Positions 25,018-37,019 are shown, counted from the stretch's first letter. The stretch: 64,000 bases of DNA from Breoghania sp. L-A4 (GCF_003432385.1 NZ_CP031841.1:4216165-4280164), one strand, 5' to 3'. Notes: a model not told the origin generated them from the letters alone. Numbers and translations: made by a program.

Positions 25018-25298
25018 TCGTCGTCCTTGCTGGCGACGATCGCGCCGGACACCGGATTCATGTTGAGTTCGGTGCGCTTGCCATCCTTGCCGATGGCGTA
25101 GATCTCGTAGCAGCCGCCCTCGATCTTCACGCGGCGCACCTCATAGCCCATGGACACGGCCTTGGCCTTGGCGGCGTCGGTGCTCATCCACTGGTCCCTG
25201 GGCGCATTGCCGCAGGAGCCCTCGTTTTCAGAGGCATAGGCGCCGGTGGCGCCGGCGAGAACGGCGCTGGCGCCGAGAACGAGAAGAAGTTTACGCAT
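25014..25298 (-). CDS. Small periplasmic PepSY-domain protein
   Basis: 94 residues with a signal peptide of about 22 (ending TGAYASENEG) and one PepSY domain (KAKAVSMGYEVRRVKIEGGCYEIYAIGKDGKR). Two cysteines, in GSCGN and GGCYE, could form a disulphide. Its coupling with cytochrome b561 suggests a periplasmic redox or metal-handling pair. The start follows an AGGAAGACC site. Confidence 0.82.
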   Translation of the reverse strand: MRKLLLVLGASAVLAGATGAYASENEGSCGNAPRDQWMSTDAAKAKAVSMGYEVRRVKIEGGCYEIYAIGKDGKRTELNMNPVSGAIVASKDDD

Positions 25299-25392
25299 GC
25301 TGGTCTTCCTTGATTGGGAGTGGTTTCAGGATTGGTCTGCGGCTGGCGGCGGCCACGAGGGGTTCCGCCAGGGCATGGTCAAGGGGCAGGCC

Positions 25393-25665
25393 TCAGTCGT
25401 CGCCGGAGCCGCTATCGGAGTCTCCGCCGCCGGAATCGCCATCGGAGTCGCTGTCCGAGCCGCTGTCGCTTTCCGAGCCGCCGTCATCGCCGGCGTCGTG
25501 GCCCGCGCCGTCGTCATGGCTCCGGGCAGTGGCCGTGCCGCCGCCGGATGTTGCCGCGACAGTGACGGCGGCGCTGTTCTGCTGCGGGCTGGCCGCCGCC
25601 GCGATACCCAGCGAAAGCGCGGTCATCGCGACGCTGGCGAACATCAATTTCGGGATCGTATGCAT
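25393..25665 (-). CDS. Secreted Ser/Asp/Gly-repeat acidic protein
   Basis: 90 residues with a signal peptide of about 25 (ending LGIAAAASPQ). After residue 45 it is almost purely Gly, Ser and Asp (DSGSDSDSDGDSGGGDSDSG). Such runs are flexible and could bind calcium or other cations. A GGAGGATAG site lies before the ATG. It lies between the PepSY/b561 pair and the divergent PepSY/two-component operon. Function unknown. The low complexity leaves some doubt. Confidence 0.6.
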   Translation of the reverse strand: MHTIPKLMFASVAMTALSLGIAAAASPQQNSAAVTVAATSGGGTATARSHDDGAGHDAGDDGGSESDSGSDSDSDGDSGGGDSDSGSGDD

Positions 25666-25792
25666 TGAGGCTATCCTCCTGTGCAGGTGCCATAGGGCGT
25701 TGCTGACGAACCGACCCTAGACGGGAGCGGCTGACGGCATGGTGACGAGGATTGTCAGGAAACTGTCAGGCGGAGGATGCGAGAAGGGGGCC

Positions 25793-26152
25793 ATGCGCGC
25801 GCGTTCATCCAGTTCCAAAAAGAAAATCTCCGGCGGCCTCAAGGCGGCCTTGCTGGCGCTCGCCCTGCTGCTGCCCTGCGCGGCCTTCGGCGGGTTGGCG
25901 TATGGATCGGATGACGATCATCGGCTGACGCCGCAGGAGCGCGCCATCCGCCTGCGCGACCGCGGCGAGATCCTGCCGCTCGCCGAAGTCATCCGCCGGA
26001 ACGGTCTCGACAGCATCGGCCGGATCATCGAGGTCGATCTGGAGGAGGACCACGGGAGCCAGGTCTATGAGCTGAAGATCCTGACCAGCGACAGCGTCGT
26101 GCGCGAATATCTCATCGATCCGCGCACCGGCCGCATTCTCGGGATCGAGTGA
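25793..26152 (+). CDS. PepSY-domain protein, N-terminally anchored
   Basis: 119 residues from ATG 25793, with AGAAGGGGG just upstream; ATG 25739 is a possible alternative. A basic N-terminus, one hydrophobic segment (about 15-35, LKAALLALALLLPCAAFGGLA) and a PepSY domain (SIGRIIEVDLEEDHGSQVYE...YLIDPRTGRILGIE) follow. It is immediately upstream of the response regulator and probably modulates the sensor from the periplasm. Confidence 0.82.
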   Translation: MRARSSSSKKKISGGLKAALLALALLLPCAAFGGLAYGSDDDHRLTPQERAIRLRDRGEILPLAEVIRRNGLDSIGRIIEVDLEEDHGSQVYELKILTSDSVVREYLIDPRTGRILGIE

Positions 26153-26154
26153 CC

Positions 26155-26817
26155 ATGCGGATCCTGCTGGTCGAGGACGATGCGCGGATTGCCGACGATA
26201 TTGCCGAAACGCTCACCCATGCCGGCTTCCTCGTCGAGCAGACGGCGGACGGAGAGGATGCCTGGTTCCTTGGCGACACGGAGGACTATGGCGCCGTGAT
26301 CCTCGATCTCGGCCTGCCCGGTCTCGATGGGCTGACGATCCTCAAGCGCTGGCGGGCCAACGCCCGCCGCTTTCCGATTCTCGTGCTCACCGCCCGGGGA
26401 TCATGGATGGAACGGGTCGAAGGGATCGAAGCGGGCGCCGACGACTACTTGCCCAAGCCGTTTCAGATGGAAGAGCTGCTGGCGCGCCTCAGGGCGATCA
26501 TCCGCCGCGCGTCCGGTCACGCCAACCCCAATCTTGCGCTGGGAGATCTGGCGCTCGACCCCAAACATATGCAAGTCACCCGCAACGGCCGGCTGCTGCA
26601 TCTGTCGCCGCAGGAGTACCGGCTGCTGTCGTATTTCATGCACCACCAGAACCGCGTCGTCAGCCATTCGGAACTGATCGAGCATCTTTACGGCGGCGAC
26701 GCCGACTGCGACACCAACACCATCGAGGTCATGATCGGCCGCCTGCGCAAGAAGATCGGCGCCGAGGCGATCCGCACCAGGCGCGGCTTCGGCTACATCG
26801 CCGAGACGCCAGCATGA
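26155..26817 (+). CDS. OmpR-family response regulator (FeuP/PhoP-like)
   Basis: 220 residues. The receiver has LLVEDD at the N-terminus, the phosphoacceptor aspartate in VILDLGLPGLDG, T in VLTARG and K in LPKPF. The C-terminal winged helix ends RLRKKIGAEAIRTRRGFGYIAE. ATG 26155 is chosen over the in-frame GTG 26149. The stop overlaps the kinase start (ATGA, 26814-26817). With the upstream PepSY gene it forms a three-gene operon. Confidence 0.92.
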   Translation: MRILLVEDDARIADDIAETLTHAGFLVEQTADGEDAWFLGDTEDYGAVILDLGLPGLDGLTILKRWRANARRFPILVLTARGSWMERVEGIEAGADDYLPKPFQMEELLARLRAIIRRASGHANPNLALGDLALDPKHMQVTRNGRLLHLSPQEYRLLSYFMHHQNRVVSHSELIEHLYGGDADCDTNTIEVMIGRLRKKIGAEAIRTRRGFGYIAETPA

Positions 26818-28183
26818 CCCGCCCCGCCTGTCGTCGCTGCGCACCCGGCTGCTGCTGATCTCCGGCGTCATCTTCCTGCTGGCGCTGGCCCTGTCGGCCG
26901 TCGGCCTGGTCACCATCTTCTCCCGGCAATACGAGGCCCGTATCGACCGGGAGCTCGACACCTACATCAGCCAGCTCGTCGCCGCGGTCGCCTTTGACGC
27001 GGACGGCGCAGTGCGTCTGACGCGCGATCTCGCCGATCCGCGCTTCGCCCAGCCGCTGTCGGGCCTGTACTGGATGATCAGCGTGCACCAGCGCGGCCAG
27101 GTGCTGCGCTCGCGCTCGCTGTGGGACGACACGCTCGATCTGCCGAGCGACGATCTCGAGCCCGGCGCCGTGCACCGGCACCGTCTGGACGGTCCCGGCG
27201 GCACGCCGCTGATCGTGCGCGAGCAGCGCGTGCAGCACCCCTCGCCCCAGGGCGCGCGAAGCTTGCGCGTCGCTGTCGCCATCGAGGCGGCGGAGATCGA
27301 GGACGCGCGCCGCGACTATGCTCTCGCCATCCTGCCGTCGCTGGGTCTGCTGGCCGCGGCCCTGATCGCGGCGGCGGTCGCTCAGGCGTTTGTTGGATTG
27401 CGCCCGCTGCGCCGGCTGGAACGCGATGTCGCCGCCGTCAGGAGCGGCGCAACCCGCCAGCTTCCCGTGGACCATCCCGACGAGGTGATGCCGCTGGTCA
27501 CCGCGGTGAACGACCTGCTGCAGGAACAGGAAAAGGCCATCGATCACGCCCGCGCGCGCGCCGCCGACCTCGCCCACGGCCTGAAGACACCTCTGACGGT
27601 ACTGCGCGCGCTCGGCCAGCGGCTGCGGCGCGGCGGCGAGGAAGGCGCGGCCGACGATATCGAGGCGATCGGCGCCGACATGCGGCGCCAGGTCGAGCAC
27701 CAGCTGGTCCTGACCCGCATCCGCACCCGCTCAGATGGCCGCGCCGGCGAACCCTGCCCGCTGGGGGAGACGATCGACCGGCTTGTGCGCACCTTGAGGC
27801 AAACGCCAGCCGGCGAGGCCGTCGTCTGGCAGGTCGATGTCCCGGCCACCGCGAGCTTCCGCATCGACCGCTCCGATCTCACCGAGATGCTGGGCAATCT
27901 GCTGGAAAACGCCGTCAAATGGACCACCAGCCGGATTGCCGTCCGCGTCCGGGAGGAAGGCCGCGCCACGGTTCTGGAGATCACGGATGACGGACCCGGC
28001 ATGCCTCCGGAGCAGGCCGAACAGGCCTTCCGCCGCGGCGTGCGGCTGGACGAGCGCCGGCCCGGCCACGGCCTGGGACTGTCGATCGTCTCAGAGATCT
28101 GCGCGGCCAACGGCATCGACGTCACCACGGCACCAGCCGAAGGCGGGCGCGGCCTGCTGGTGCGCCTGACGCAAGTGGCCTGA
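26814..28183 (+). CDS. PhoQ/FeuQ-like sensor histidine kinase, frameshifted at codon 4
   Basis: The first codons (MTRP) are in one frame and all remaining family sequence in the next. The break is in the CCCC run 26822-26825, and one more C gives about 456 residues. It has a first membrane helix (LLLISGVIFLLALALSAVGLV), a periplasmic sensor, a second helix (LPSLGLLAAALIAAAVAQAF), HAMP, the H-box DLAHGLKTPLTVL, an N-box and RPGHGLGLSIV. As it stands translation would end after 14 codons. A sequencing error is likely. Confidence 0.85.
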
Positions 28184-28330
28184 GTCCGCGAACCGTTGCC
28201 CCGCCGTTGAAACACCGGCGCCGCGCGACACTCTCGACAGCATGCGGCGAGCCGCTACCATGCCCCCAACAAGAAAATTGAGTCGCGCCGCCGGCCCGCC
28301 GGTGGCGATGCGCATGAGGAGAAGACGACC

Positions 28331-29638
28331 GTGGCGGAATGGCTGAAGCGGGGCAAGAGCGCCTCTGATATCGAAGAGGGCGACGCGAAGGTCCGCGCGA
28401 CCGTCGAGAGCATCCTCGGCGATGTAGCGAAGAACGGCGACAAGGCGGTGCGCGCCTTGTCGGAGAAATTCGACGGCTGGTCACCGGAAACCTTTCGCCT
28501 GAGCGAGGCGCAGATCCAGGAGGCCATGTCGAAGGTCTCCGCCCGCGATCTCGAGGACATCAAGTTCGCGCAAGAACAGGTCCGCGGTTTCGCGCAAGCA
28601 CAGAAGGCAGCGTTGCGTGACGTGGAAGTCGAGACCCTGCCCGGCGTCATCCTCGGTCACAAGAACATCCCGGTGAATTCCGTCGGCTGCTACGTGCCCG
28701 GCGGCGCCTATCCGATGGTCGCCTCCGCCCACATGAGCGTGGTCACCGCCAAGGTCGCGGGCGTCAAGCGGGTGGTCGCGGCCGCTCCGCCCTACAAGGG
28801 CGCGGCGCATCCGGCGATCGTCGCCGCCATGCATCTGGCCGGCGCCGACGAGATCCTCGTGCTTGGTGGCGTGCAGGCGGTGGCCGCCATGGCGCTGGGC
28901 ACCGAGACCATCGATCCCGTCGACATGCTGGTCGGCCCCGGCAACGCCTTTGTGGCCGAAGCCAAGCGCCAGCTCTACGGCCGCGTCGGCATCGATCTCT
29001 TCGCCGGTCCCACCGAGACGCTGGTGATCGCCGACGAGACCGTGGACGCGGAGATCTGCGCCACCGATCTGCTCGGCCAGGGCGAGCACGGCCCGACGAC
29101 GCCCGCGATCCTGCTGACCAATTCGGAAAAACTGGCGCGCGAGACGATGGCCGAGGTCGAGCGCCTGCTGACCATCCTGCCCACCGCCGAAATCGCCAGA
29201 AAATCCTGGACGGATTACGGCGAGGTCATCGTCTGCAAGGACGAGGCGGAAATGGTGGTGGAAGCCGACCGCATCGCCTCGGAGCACGTGCAGGTGATGA
29301 CCCGCGACCCGGACTATTTCCTCGACAACATGACCAACTACGGCGCGCTGTTCCTCGGCCCGCGCACCAACGTCGCCTTCGGCGACAAGGTGATCGGCAC
29401 CAACCACACGCTGCCGACCAAGAAGGCCGCGCGCTACACCGGCGGCCTGTGGGTCGGCAAATTCCTGAAGACCTGCACTTACCAAAAGGTGCTCACCGAT
29501 GAGGCCAGCGCCATGGTCGGCGAGTACTGCTCGCGCCTGTGCATGCTGGAAGGCTTCGTGGGTCACGCCGAGCAGGCCAACATCCGCGTGCGCCGCTACG
29601 GCGGCCGCAACATCGCATACGGGACCGCAGCCGAATGA
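28331..29638 (+). CDS. HisD-family dehydrogenase (histidinol or sulfopropanediol dehydrogenase-like)
   Basis: 435 residues. Zinc and catalytic residues of histidinol dehydrogenase are kept: Gln and His in GQGEHG, Glu-His in ASEHVQVM, Asp and His in [14 protein letters not shown], and His in [10 protein letters not shown]. It is not in a his operon. It is translationally coupled to an SDR (ATGA overlap), as in catabolic pairs such as HpsN/HpsO for dihydroxypropanesulfonate. A catabolic polyol-type dehydrogenase is therefore more likely than histidine synthesis. The substrate is open. Confidence 0.82.
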   Translation: MAEWLKRGKSASDIEEGDAKVRATVESILGDVAKNGDKAVRALSEKFDGWSPETFRLSEAQIQEAMSKVSARDLEDIKFAQEQVRGFAQAQKAALRDVEVETLPGVILGHKNIPVNSVGCYVPGGAYPMVASAHMSVVTAKVAGVKRVVAAAPPYKGAAHPAIVAAMHLAGADEILVLGGVQAVAAMALGTETIDPVDMLVGPGNAFVAEAKRQLYGRVGIDLFAGPTETLVIADETVDAEICATDLLGQGEHGPTTPAILLTNSEKLARETMAEVERLLTILPTAEIARKSWTDYGEVIVCKDEAEMVVEADRIASEHVQVMTRDPDYFLDNMTNYGALFLGPRTNVAFGDKVIGTNHTLPTKKAARYTGGLWVGKFLKTCTYQKVLTDEASAMVGEYCSRLCMLEGFVGHAEQANIRVRRYGGRNIAYGTAAE

Positions 29639-30408
29639 CCGAGATCTCGCTTCCCCGCCCTCCTTCGTTCCGACTCGACGGCAAACGTGCGCTGATCACC
29701 GGCGCGGGTCGTGGCATCGGCCTGGGCGCCGCTGTCGGCCTCGCGGACGCCGGCGCGCACGTCATCCTCGCCTCGCGGACGCTTTCGGAGGTGGAGGCCG
29801 CGGCCTCCGCCATCCGCGCGCTCGGCCAGTCGGCCGAGGCGCTGGAGCTCGACGTGATGGATCTCGATGCCGTCCGGCACAGGATCCCGGCGCTCGGTCC
29901 GCTGGATATCCTGCTCAACAACGCCGGCACCAACCGGCCCAGGCCGATGGTCGAGGTGCCGGAGGCGGACTTCGACGCCATCATGGATCTCAACGTGCGC
30001 GCGGCCTATTTCGTCGCCCAGACGGTGGCGAAAATGATGCTGGCGGCGGGCAACGGCGGCTCGATCATCAACACCTCGTCGCAGATGGGTCACGTGGGCA
30101 GCGCCGGACGCTCGGTCTATTGCGCGTCCAAATTCGCCGTCGAGGGGTTCACCCGCGCCATGGCCGTGGAACTGGGGCCGCACAACATCCGCGTCAACAC
30201 CATCTGCCCGACCTTCATCGAGACGCCGCTGACAAAGCCCTATTTCGACGATCCGGCGTTCAAGGAAAAGGTGCTGGCAAAGATCCAGCTCGGCCGCGTC
30301 GGCACCATCGAGGAGATCTCCGGCCCCATCGTCTTCCTGGCGTCCCAGGCCGCCTCGCTGATCACCGGCTCCTCGCTGATGATCGACGGCGGCTGGACCG
30401 CGGAGTAG
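29635..30408 (+). CDS. SDR-family NAD(P)-dependent oxidoreductase
   Basis: 257 residues. It has the Rossmann motif [12 protein letters not shown], catalytic Ser in NTSSQMG and YxxxK in YCASK, followed by the [14 protein letters not shown] loop typical of classical SDRs. The start overlaps the stop of the HisD-like gene, so the two enzymes are made together and probably act on consecutive steps of one alcohol or polyol oxidation. Confidence 0.92.
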   Translation: MTEISLPRPPSFRLDGKRALITGAGRGIGLGAAVGLADAGAHVILASRTLSEVEAAASAIRALGQSAEALELDVMDLDAVRHRIPALGPLDILLNNAGTNRPRPMVEVPEADFDAIMDLNVRAAYFVAQTVAKMMLAAGNGGSIINTSSQMGHVGSAGRSVYCASKFAVEGFTRAMAVELGPHNIRVNTICPTFIETPLTKPYFDDPAFKEKVLAKIQLGRVGTIEEISGPIVFLASQAASLITGSSLMIDGGWTAE

Positions 30409-30559
30409 GCGAGCGGACGGCGGCAGACGTGCTTTCAGACAAGCGGGTGCGATCCCGCACGGTACCGCTGTCCTTGCGGACGTGCGCCGAATCTCTTTTG
30501 AACGTCGAAAGGAATTCGACAAGAGTTCGCGATAGTCTGGAGCGTCCCTTGCATGGTGC

Positions 30560-31873
30560 GTGTGTCTCGTGATCGAAAAAATAAGAAAACACCCCCTGTC
30601 ACACATTGTGTCCAGCATTGCCGCCAGCGTTGCGGTCATCGAGGAAGGTGATCATGGCGGCTACATCATCAGCGCCTGCAACAATCGGTTCGCCGACATC
30701 TTTTGCGATCGCACGCCTGCGCGCGACGAACGGATACGGCGACTTCCGGTCGCGCTCGACTCGATCCTTCAATCCGAAAACCGGACCGAGTTCGTCGAGA
30801 GGATCACAGAATGCTTCACCTTTGGCGAGCCGGTGGAGTTCCTGCATACCTGCATGTTTGAGGACCCTGCGAAGAACTGGCGGATGTCACTGAAGCCGCT
30901 GCTGGACAAAGACGGCCGCATCAGCGGGATTCTGACGACGGCGCAGAACGTCACGAAAAAGAAGCTGGCGGAAAAGCAGATCACGCTCGTCAATTCGCGC
31001 TTTTCCGCGGTCGTGGAAGCCGCCTACGACGGGATCATCACGATCAACCAGCAAAGCCGGATCATCCTGTTCAACCAGGCCGCGCAAAAATTGTTCGGCT
31101 ATGCCGCGAGCGAGATCATCGGCGAACCGATAGAGCGCCTCATTCCGGATGAGTTCAGGGCGCGGCACGGACAGTATATCGCCACGTTCTCCCGCGGTTC
31201 GCAGGCGTCCCAGGCGATGAGCGACCGCAGCCATGTGCTGGGCCGGCACAAGGACGGCACGACCTTTCCGGTGGACATCGCCATCTCGAAACTCGATGTG
31301 CACGGCACGGTCGAGTTCACAGCCATTGTCCGCGACGCATCCGAAAGGCTACAACTGCTCGACCAGCTTGCGGAGAAGGCGCGCACCGATCATCTTACCG
31401 GACTGCTCAACCGCCGGGAGTTTGACCTACGCGGCCGCGAACTCTTCGAAGCATCGGCAAGCAGCCACGCGCCGCTGTCCCTGCTTATGCTCGATCTGGA
31501 TCACTTCAAGCGCATCAACGACACCCATGGCCATGATATTGGCGACGACGTCCTGAGGTTCGCGGCGCGGCTCGGCGTAAGCAGCGTGCGCAGCACCGAC
31601 ATCTTCGCGCGCCTGGGCGGCGAGGAATTCGGCGTGCTAATGCCCGGCGCCACCGAGGATGTTGCCCGGGAAATGGCCGAACGCATCCGTGGCAACTATC
31701 AAAGCCAGTCATCCAGGAGCCGCCGCGGCGCGCGTGCCGTACCCTTCACCGTAAGCATCGGCACGGCCACCATGGCCGCAACGGACAGCACCCTGGAAAG
31801 CCTTCTGAAGCGCGCCGACAAGGCGCTGTACCGGGCCAAGAACGCCGGGCGAAACCAGGTGGCCGTCGGCTAG
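30560..31873 (+). CDS. PAS-domain diguanylate cyclase
   Basis: About 437 residues from a GTG at 30560; GTG 30569 is an alternative. There are two PAS regions (about 10-135 and 145-265), then a GGDEF domain with the active motif GGEEF at 353-357. An inhibitory I-site RSTD lies at 344-347, five residues before it, so product feedback is expected. It has no membrane segment and is therefore cytoplasmic. It is monocistronic. It should synthesise cyclic di-GMP. Confidence 0.88.
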   Translation: MCLVIEKIRKHPLSHIVSSIAASVAVIEEGDHGGYIISACNNRFADIFCDRTPARDERIRRLPVALDSILQSENRTEFVERITECFTFGEPVEFLHTCMFEDPAKNWRMSLKPLLDKDGRISGILTTAQNVTKKKLAEKQITLVNSRFSAVVEAAYDGIITINQQSRIILFNQAAQKLFGYAASEIIGEPIERLIPDEFRARHGQYIATFSRGSQASQAMSDRSHVLGRHKDGTTFPVDIAISKLDVHGTVEFTAIVRDASERLQLLDQLAEKARTDHLTGLLNRREFDLRGRELFEASASSHAPLSLLMLDLDHFKRINDTHGHDIGDDVLRFAARLGVSSVRSTDIFARLGGEEFGVLMPGATEDVAREMAERIRGNYQSQSSRSRRGARAVPFTVSIGTATMAATDSTLESLLKRADKALYRAKNAGRNQVAVG

Positions 31874-32082
31874 GTCGGACCTGCTTATCGTGGAAACAGA
31901 CGGTCACTCCCGTCAACCAAGGGACACGGCCGAAAATCAAGCTGGCGCCCGGACATGACGCCGACCCTTCGAAACGCCGAGTCCGCGGAGAACGGTGTGG
32001 CTCTGGAGAACCCCATCAATCGCGCGCCTGCGGCCGCGCTTGAGGGCGCGGCGCGATACAGTTTTGATTGTACCGGGGAAAT

Positions 32083-32158
32083 TGGTACTCCCAAGGGGAA
32101 TCGAACCCCTGTTTCCGCCGTGAGAGGGCGGCGTCCTGGACCGCTAGACGATGGGAGC
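32083..32158 (-). tRNA. tRNA-Glu (anticodon CTC)
   Basis: 76 bases including an encoded 3' CCA. Acceptor GCTCCCA pairs with TGGGAGT, so the first pair is G-U. The anticodon arm is CCGCC-CTCTCAC-GGCGG with anticodon CTC (complement of 32122-32124). The T arm is AGGGG-TTCGATT-CCCCT. Confidence 0.93.
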
Positions 32159-32312
32159 ACGGCCGTACTGTTACCAGTGACGAAGCGCGGATATAGCCCG
32201 CCTCCAGGATCATTGCAAGTGTGAAACGCGTCCCTTTGCCGGCGGCCGCGATTCCGTGCGGCCTGCCTGTGGATGACCGCGCCGCGCATCCGCGCCGCGG
32301 CCAAAGATCAGA

Positions 32313-34293
32313 TCAGCCGCCCGTCCAGGCGTCGAGCGCCAGTTGCACGGCGCGGTCTCCCGCGGTGCCCTTTTCCAACGTCAGGATGGCGCGTTTGCCG
32401 CTGTCGTAGAGGATCGGAATGTCGATCCAGCCGCGATCGCGCAGCAGCGTCTCGTTGCGCTGCTTCTCCGCCTCCAGCGACGACAGCGCGACCCAGAAGA
32501 AGCCGCTGTCGACCCGCACGGAAGCGCCGACCAGCGCGTCGCCGCGCGCTTCTTCCGTGGTCTTCATGATCAGGCCCGGCACATTGGCCACGCCCTTGCC
32601 CTCGAATTCCTTGGGCAGGGTGAAGCGGATTTCGATCAGGTGGCTCGCGGGCAGCGATTCGTCGCGGTTGGGCCGGATGGTGACGTTGACCGTGATGTCG
32701 CGATCGGGGATCACCACGTTGGCCTTCAGCACCGTATCGATGATCTCGGTGCCCGGCGCGGCTTCCTGCAGCGTCGACCAGACAACCTGGCCCTGCGACG
32801 CGGAACCGGACGCATCCGCGCCCTCGCCTTCTTCATACAGGATCGAGCGCTGGGCGATTTGCAGGCCCTCTTCCTTCTGACCTGGCGGCTCGGCCCCGGG
32901 GATCGACGGCAGCGCGGCCAGCGGCGTCTCGGCACTTTCGGGGGCACCGCTCTGAGCGGTCTCGGATTGCGGCGCCTCGGCTTCCGCCTCAGGCTGCGCT
33001 TCCGGCGTCACCACGCGCGCGCCGTTGCCGGACGGCGCGGCGCTCGTCACACCGCCTTCGGCATCGGACGGCGGCGTGATCCGGGTCGTGGTGACCGCGC
33101 GCGCGTCGGGGGCGGCCGCGGAGCCGTCGTCGCTCAACAGCCGCTCGTCGCTCTTTGGCTGCCGCCCGTTCCCGGGCACCCCGGCAACCGGCGTCTCCTG
33201 CGGCACCTCGACGCTCTCGTCCGGGGCGGTCGCCACATCGCTGCCGATCGACTCGATCATCGCCAGAATCGCATCGCGCTGCGAATAGACGCCGGCGGCC
33301 AGACCGCCGAAAATGATCAGCGCGGCGATGATCGCCGCGATCGCGGGAAGCTTCGTTGGCCTGGCCACCGTGTCGCGATTCGCGCGCATGGCGGCGTCCA
33401 GCGCCTTGGAGCTGCGTTGCATGGCCGGTGCGGCGGGGTCCTTGGCAAGAATCGCCGCGCCCGGCGTGGTCTCAGTGCCCGATGCCTCGCCCGCCGGCCT
33501 GCCAGCCCGGGGTGACGACAGGGTCGGACCGGACATCGGAGCGGGCTTTGGCGCCGCGGGATCGGGCTTCGCGGTCGTGCCGTCGCCAAGCTCCGGCTCG
33601 CTGCCGCCGTTGTTCGCGTCGCCGGAGGTCTTGTCGGGCGTCTTGGATTTCAGGCGTGAGAAAAACCCGCCCTTGGCCTTTGCGGGCTCCTCTGGCGGCT
33701 TGGTCGTCGTTGCGGGCTCCGCGCCCTTGGCCGACGAGATCTCGGCCTCGCGCGATCCGGTGACGGGTGGCGCCTTGGGCGCGGACGCCTCTGCCGATTC
33801 CGGCGCGGCCCCGCCCGCTGGACGGAATCGACCTGCGGCGCTTCGGATTTGGGTGCCGCGAATTTCGGGGCATCGGACGGGGAGGCCTGTGGCGCGGCGA
33901 CCGCCGGTGCGGACCCATGGGCTCCTGGCCCCTGCGACGCGGATCCCAGAGATGCGGCTCCCTGCGATGCGGTTCCCTGGGGCGACGATCCCCGGGATCC
34001 CGCACCGTTCTGGGAATCGGACGCGGCCGGACGCGTCTCCGCGGGGGCCTGGACGGCTGCTGCGGACCGAGCCCGAGCGTCTGCCGCGCCGCATCGGCTT
34101 CCACCTTGCGGATGGCTTCTTCCAGATGCAGCTGCTCGGTGGTGATGTCCGAGGGCGACAGCGGAGGATCGTAGCTCTTGAGCTGGTTGACGATCGCCGT
34201 TCGCGCGCGTTGGTAGACGGCGCGACGCGCACTGCCGGTGTTCTCGGGAAGCGCGTCAATCGCCCGTTTAAGTACAGCGTGATAATCCGCCAT
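32313..34293 (-). CDS. Conserved Ala/Pro-rich single-pass membrane protein, two frameshifts
   Basis: About 660 residues when three frames are joined. The N-terminus from 34293 (MADYHAVLKRAIDALPENTG) is a conserved helical region. The frame changes near 34050-34056 into an Ala/Ser/Pro/Gln-rich stretch, and again near 33810-33821 to PESAEASAPKAPP. A membrane helix (AAIIAALIIFGGLAAGVYS) follows, then a globular C-terminus ending VQLALDAWTGG. It looks like a cytoplasmic-tail and periplasmic-domain protein conserved in Rhizobiales. Function unknown. Both breaks look like lost single bases. Confidence 0.7.
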
Positions 34294-34474
34294 CGATCTG
34301 TTCGGTACCGCCTGGTCGTTTGCTGGATCGACTTATATACGCTCAGACAGCGACGATTGAACGCAAAAAGTGAACCGCACTCTAAGGTGTTGGGGCAACG
34401 CGCCGGTCCCCGCACAGGTTCCCGGCGCCCCAGTCACGACTAAAATACTGTCGTGGATCGTAGCCACGTTTTGG

Positions 34475-35767
<1,293 letters not shown>

Positions 35768-36108
35768 AAGCGCTGCGTTCCTTATTCCGATAGATCCGCG
35801 TGCCGTCCGCGCCGGCGGCACCATGTTGATCGATTGTGACGCGACTGAGTCGCGCGCGTCATCGCGAGCGGCGCGCCCGGAGATCCCGTGTCCGCCCGGC
35901 CCCGGCGATCCGGCCTTGGGCATTGCCAGCGGGATGCCGACACAAAGAACCCCGGAAGCGGTCCGGGGTGCGTGAAGCGGGCGGACTATAGCCAGATCCC
36001 CGCGTGATGACGAGTCCCGTTCTCGGCCGCCGGCCGCATCTTTACACACCTCGCACAAGCCATTAATCGGGATGCCACTGCACAGCCACTCTCGGGGGAC
36101 GGACGGGC
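35768..36108. other. Intergenic region with one hairpin
   Basis: Divergent spacer between purA and a transporter. It contains hairpin ACCCCGGA/TCCGGGGT at 35949-35969. No gene or recognised riboswitch is seen. Confidence 0.5.
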
Positions 36109-37019
36109 ATGACAACGATCGCGGCGCGCGCCGGAGGCTGGCTTTACAACCAGCCCTATCTTCTGCTGTCGATCACCGCGCTGTCATGGTCGGGCAACAT
36201 CATCGTCGGCCGGGTCGCCGCCGGCCACATTCCGCCCGTCGCCCTTGCGCAATTGCGCTGGACCTGCGCGTTCCTGATCCTGCTGCCGCTGTTCTGGCCG
36301 CGCGTCAAGCGCGACTGGCCGGTGATCCGCGCCAACCTGCCGATCCTGCTGGTGCTGTCGTTCGCCGGCATCACCATGTTCAACACGCTGGCCTACATCG
36401 GCCTGCAGTACACCCAGGCGATCAACGGCTCGCTGATGCAGTCCACAGCCCCCTGTGGATTGCGCTGTGGTCGCTGGTGCTGTTCCGCGACCGGCTGACC
36501 GGCGGCCAGATCGCCGGCATCCTGCTGTCGACGGCGGGCGTGCTCACCATCATCAGCCGCGGCGACGCCACCGTGCTGGCGCATCTGAGCGTCAATCCAG
36601 GCGATCTTCTGATGATCAGCGCCATGGCGTGCTATTCGTTCTATGCGGCGCTTCTCAAGAAGAAGCCGCCGCTGCACCCGATGACGCTGATCACCATCAC
36701 CATCGGCCTGGGCGCCCTCATGCTGCTGCCCGCAACCCTTTGGGAGGTCTCCACCGGCTACCTGATGACGTTCGACGCAACGACGCTGAGCGCGCTGGCC
36801 TATGTCGTCGTGTTCGCCTCCATCGTCGCCTACATCGGTTTCAACCGCGGCGTCGAGCTGATCGGCCCCAACCGCGCGGGGCCCTTCTTCCACCTCGTGC
36901 CGCTTTTCGGCTCGATCCTGGCGATCCTGTTCCTGGGCGAACATTTCCAGCTCTTCCACGCCGCCGGCTACGCCCTGATTCTCGCCGGCATCGCGCTCGC
37001 CCAGCGTGCCGCGCGTTGA
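36109..37019 (+). CDS. EamA-family (DMT) transporter, frameshifted
   Basis: About 303 residues with ten predicted membrane helices in two EamA repeats. The first frame ends QSTAPCGL and the second continues with the expected [17 protein letters not shown]. The break is in the C-run 36449-36453, and one C restores it. The product should be an inner-membrane metabolite exporter of unknown substrate. The start at 36109 follows GGGGGACGGACGGGC. Confidence 0.82.

Noticed and set aside
25393..25565. The Ser/Asp coding repeats as a DNA repeat array or CRISPR
   Set aside because: Units are short, irregular and follow a secreted reading frame with a signal peptide and ribosome site. There are no regular spacers, and I saw no CRISPR array anywhere in the window.
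28331..29638. Plain biosynthetic histidinol dehydrogenase (hisD)
   Set aside because: No other histidine gene is nearby, and translational coupling to an SDR fits a catabolic relative better. It is kept only as an alternative.
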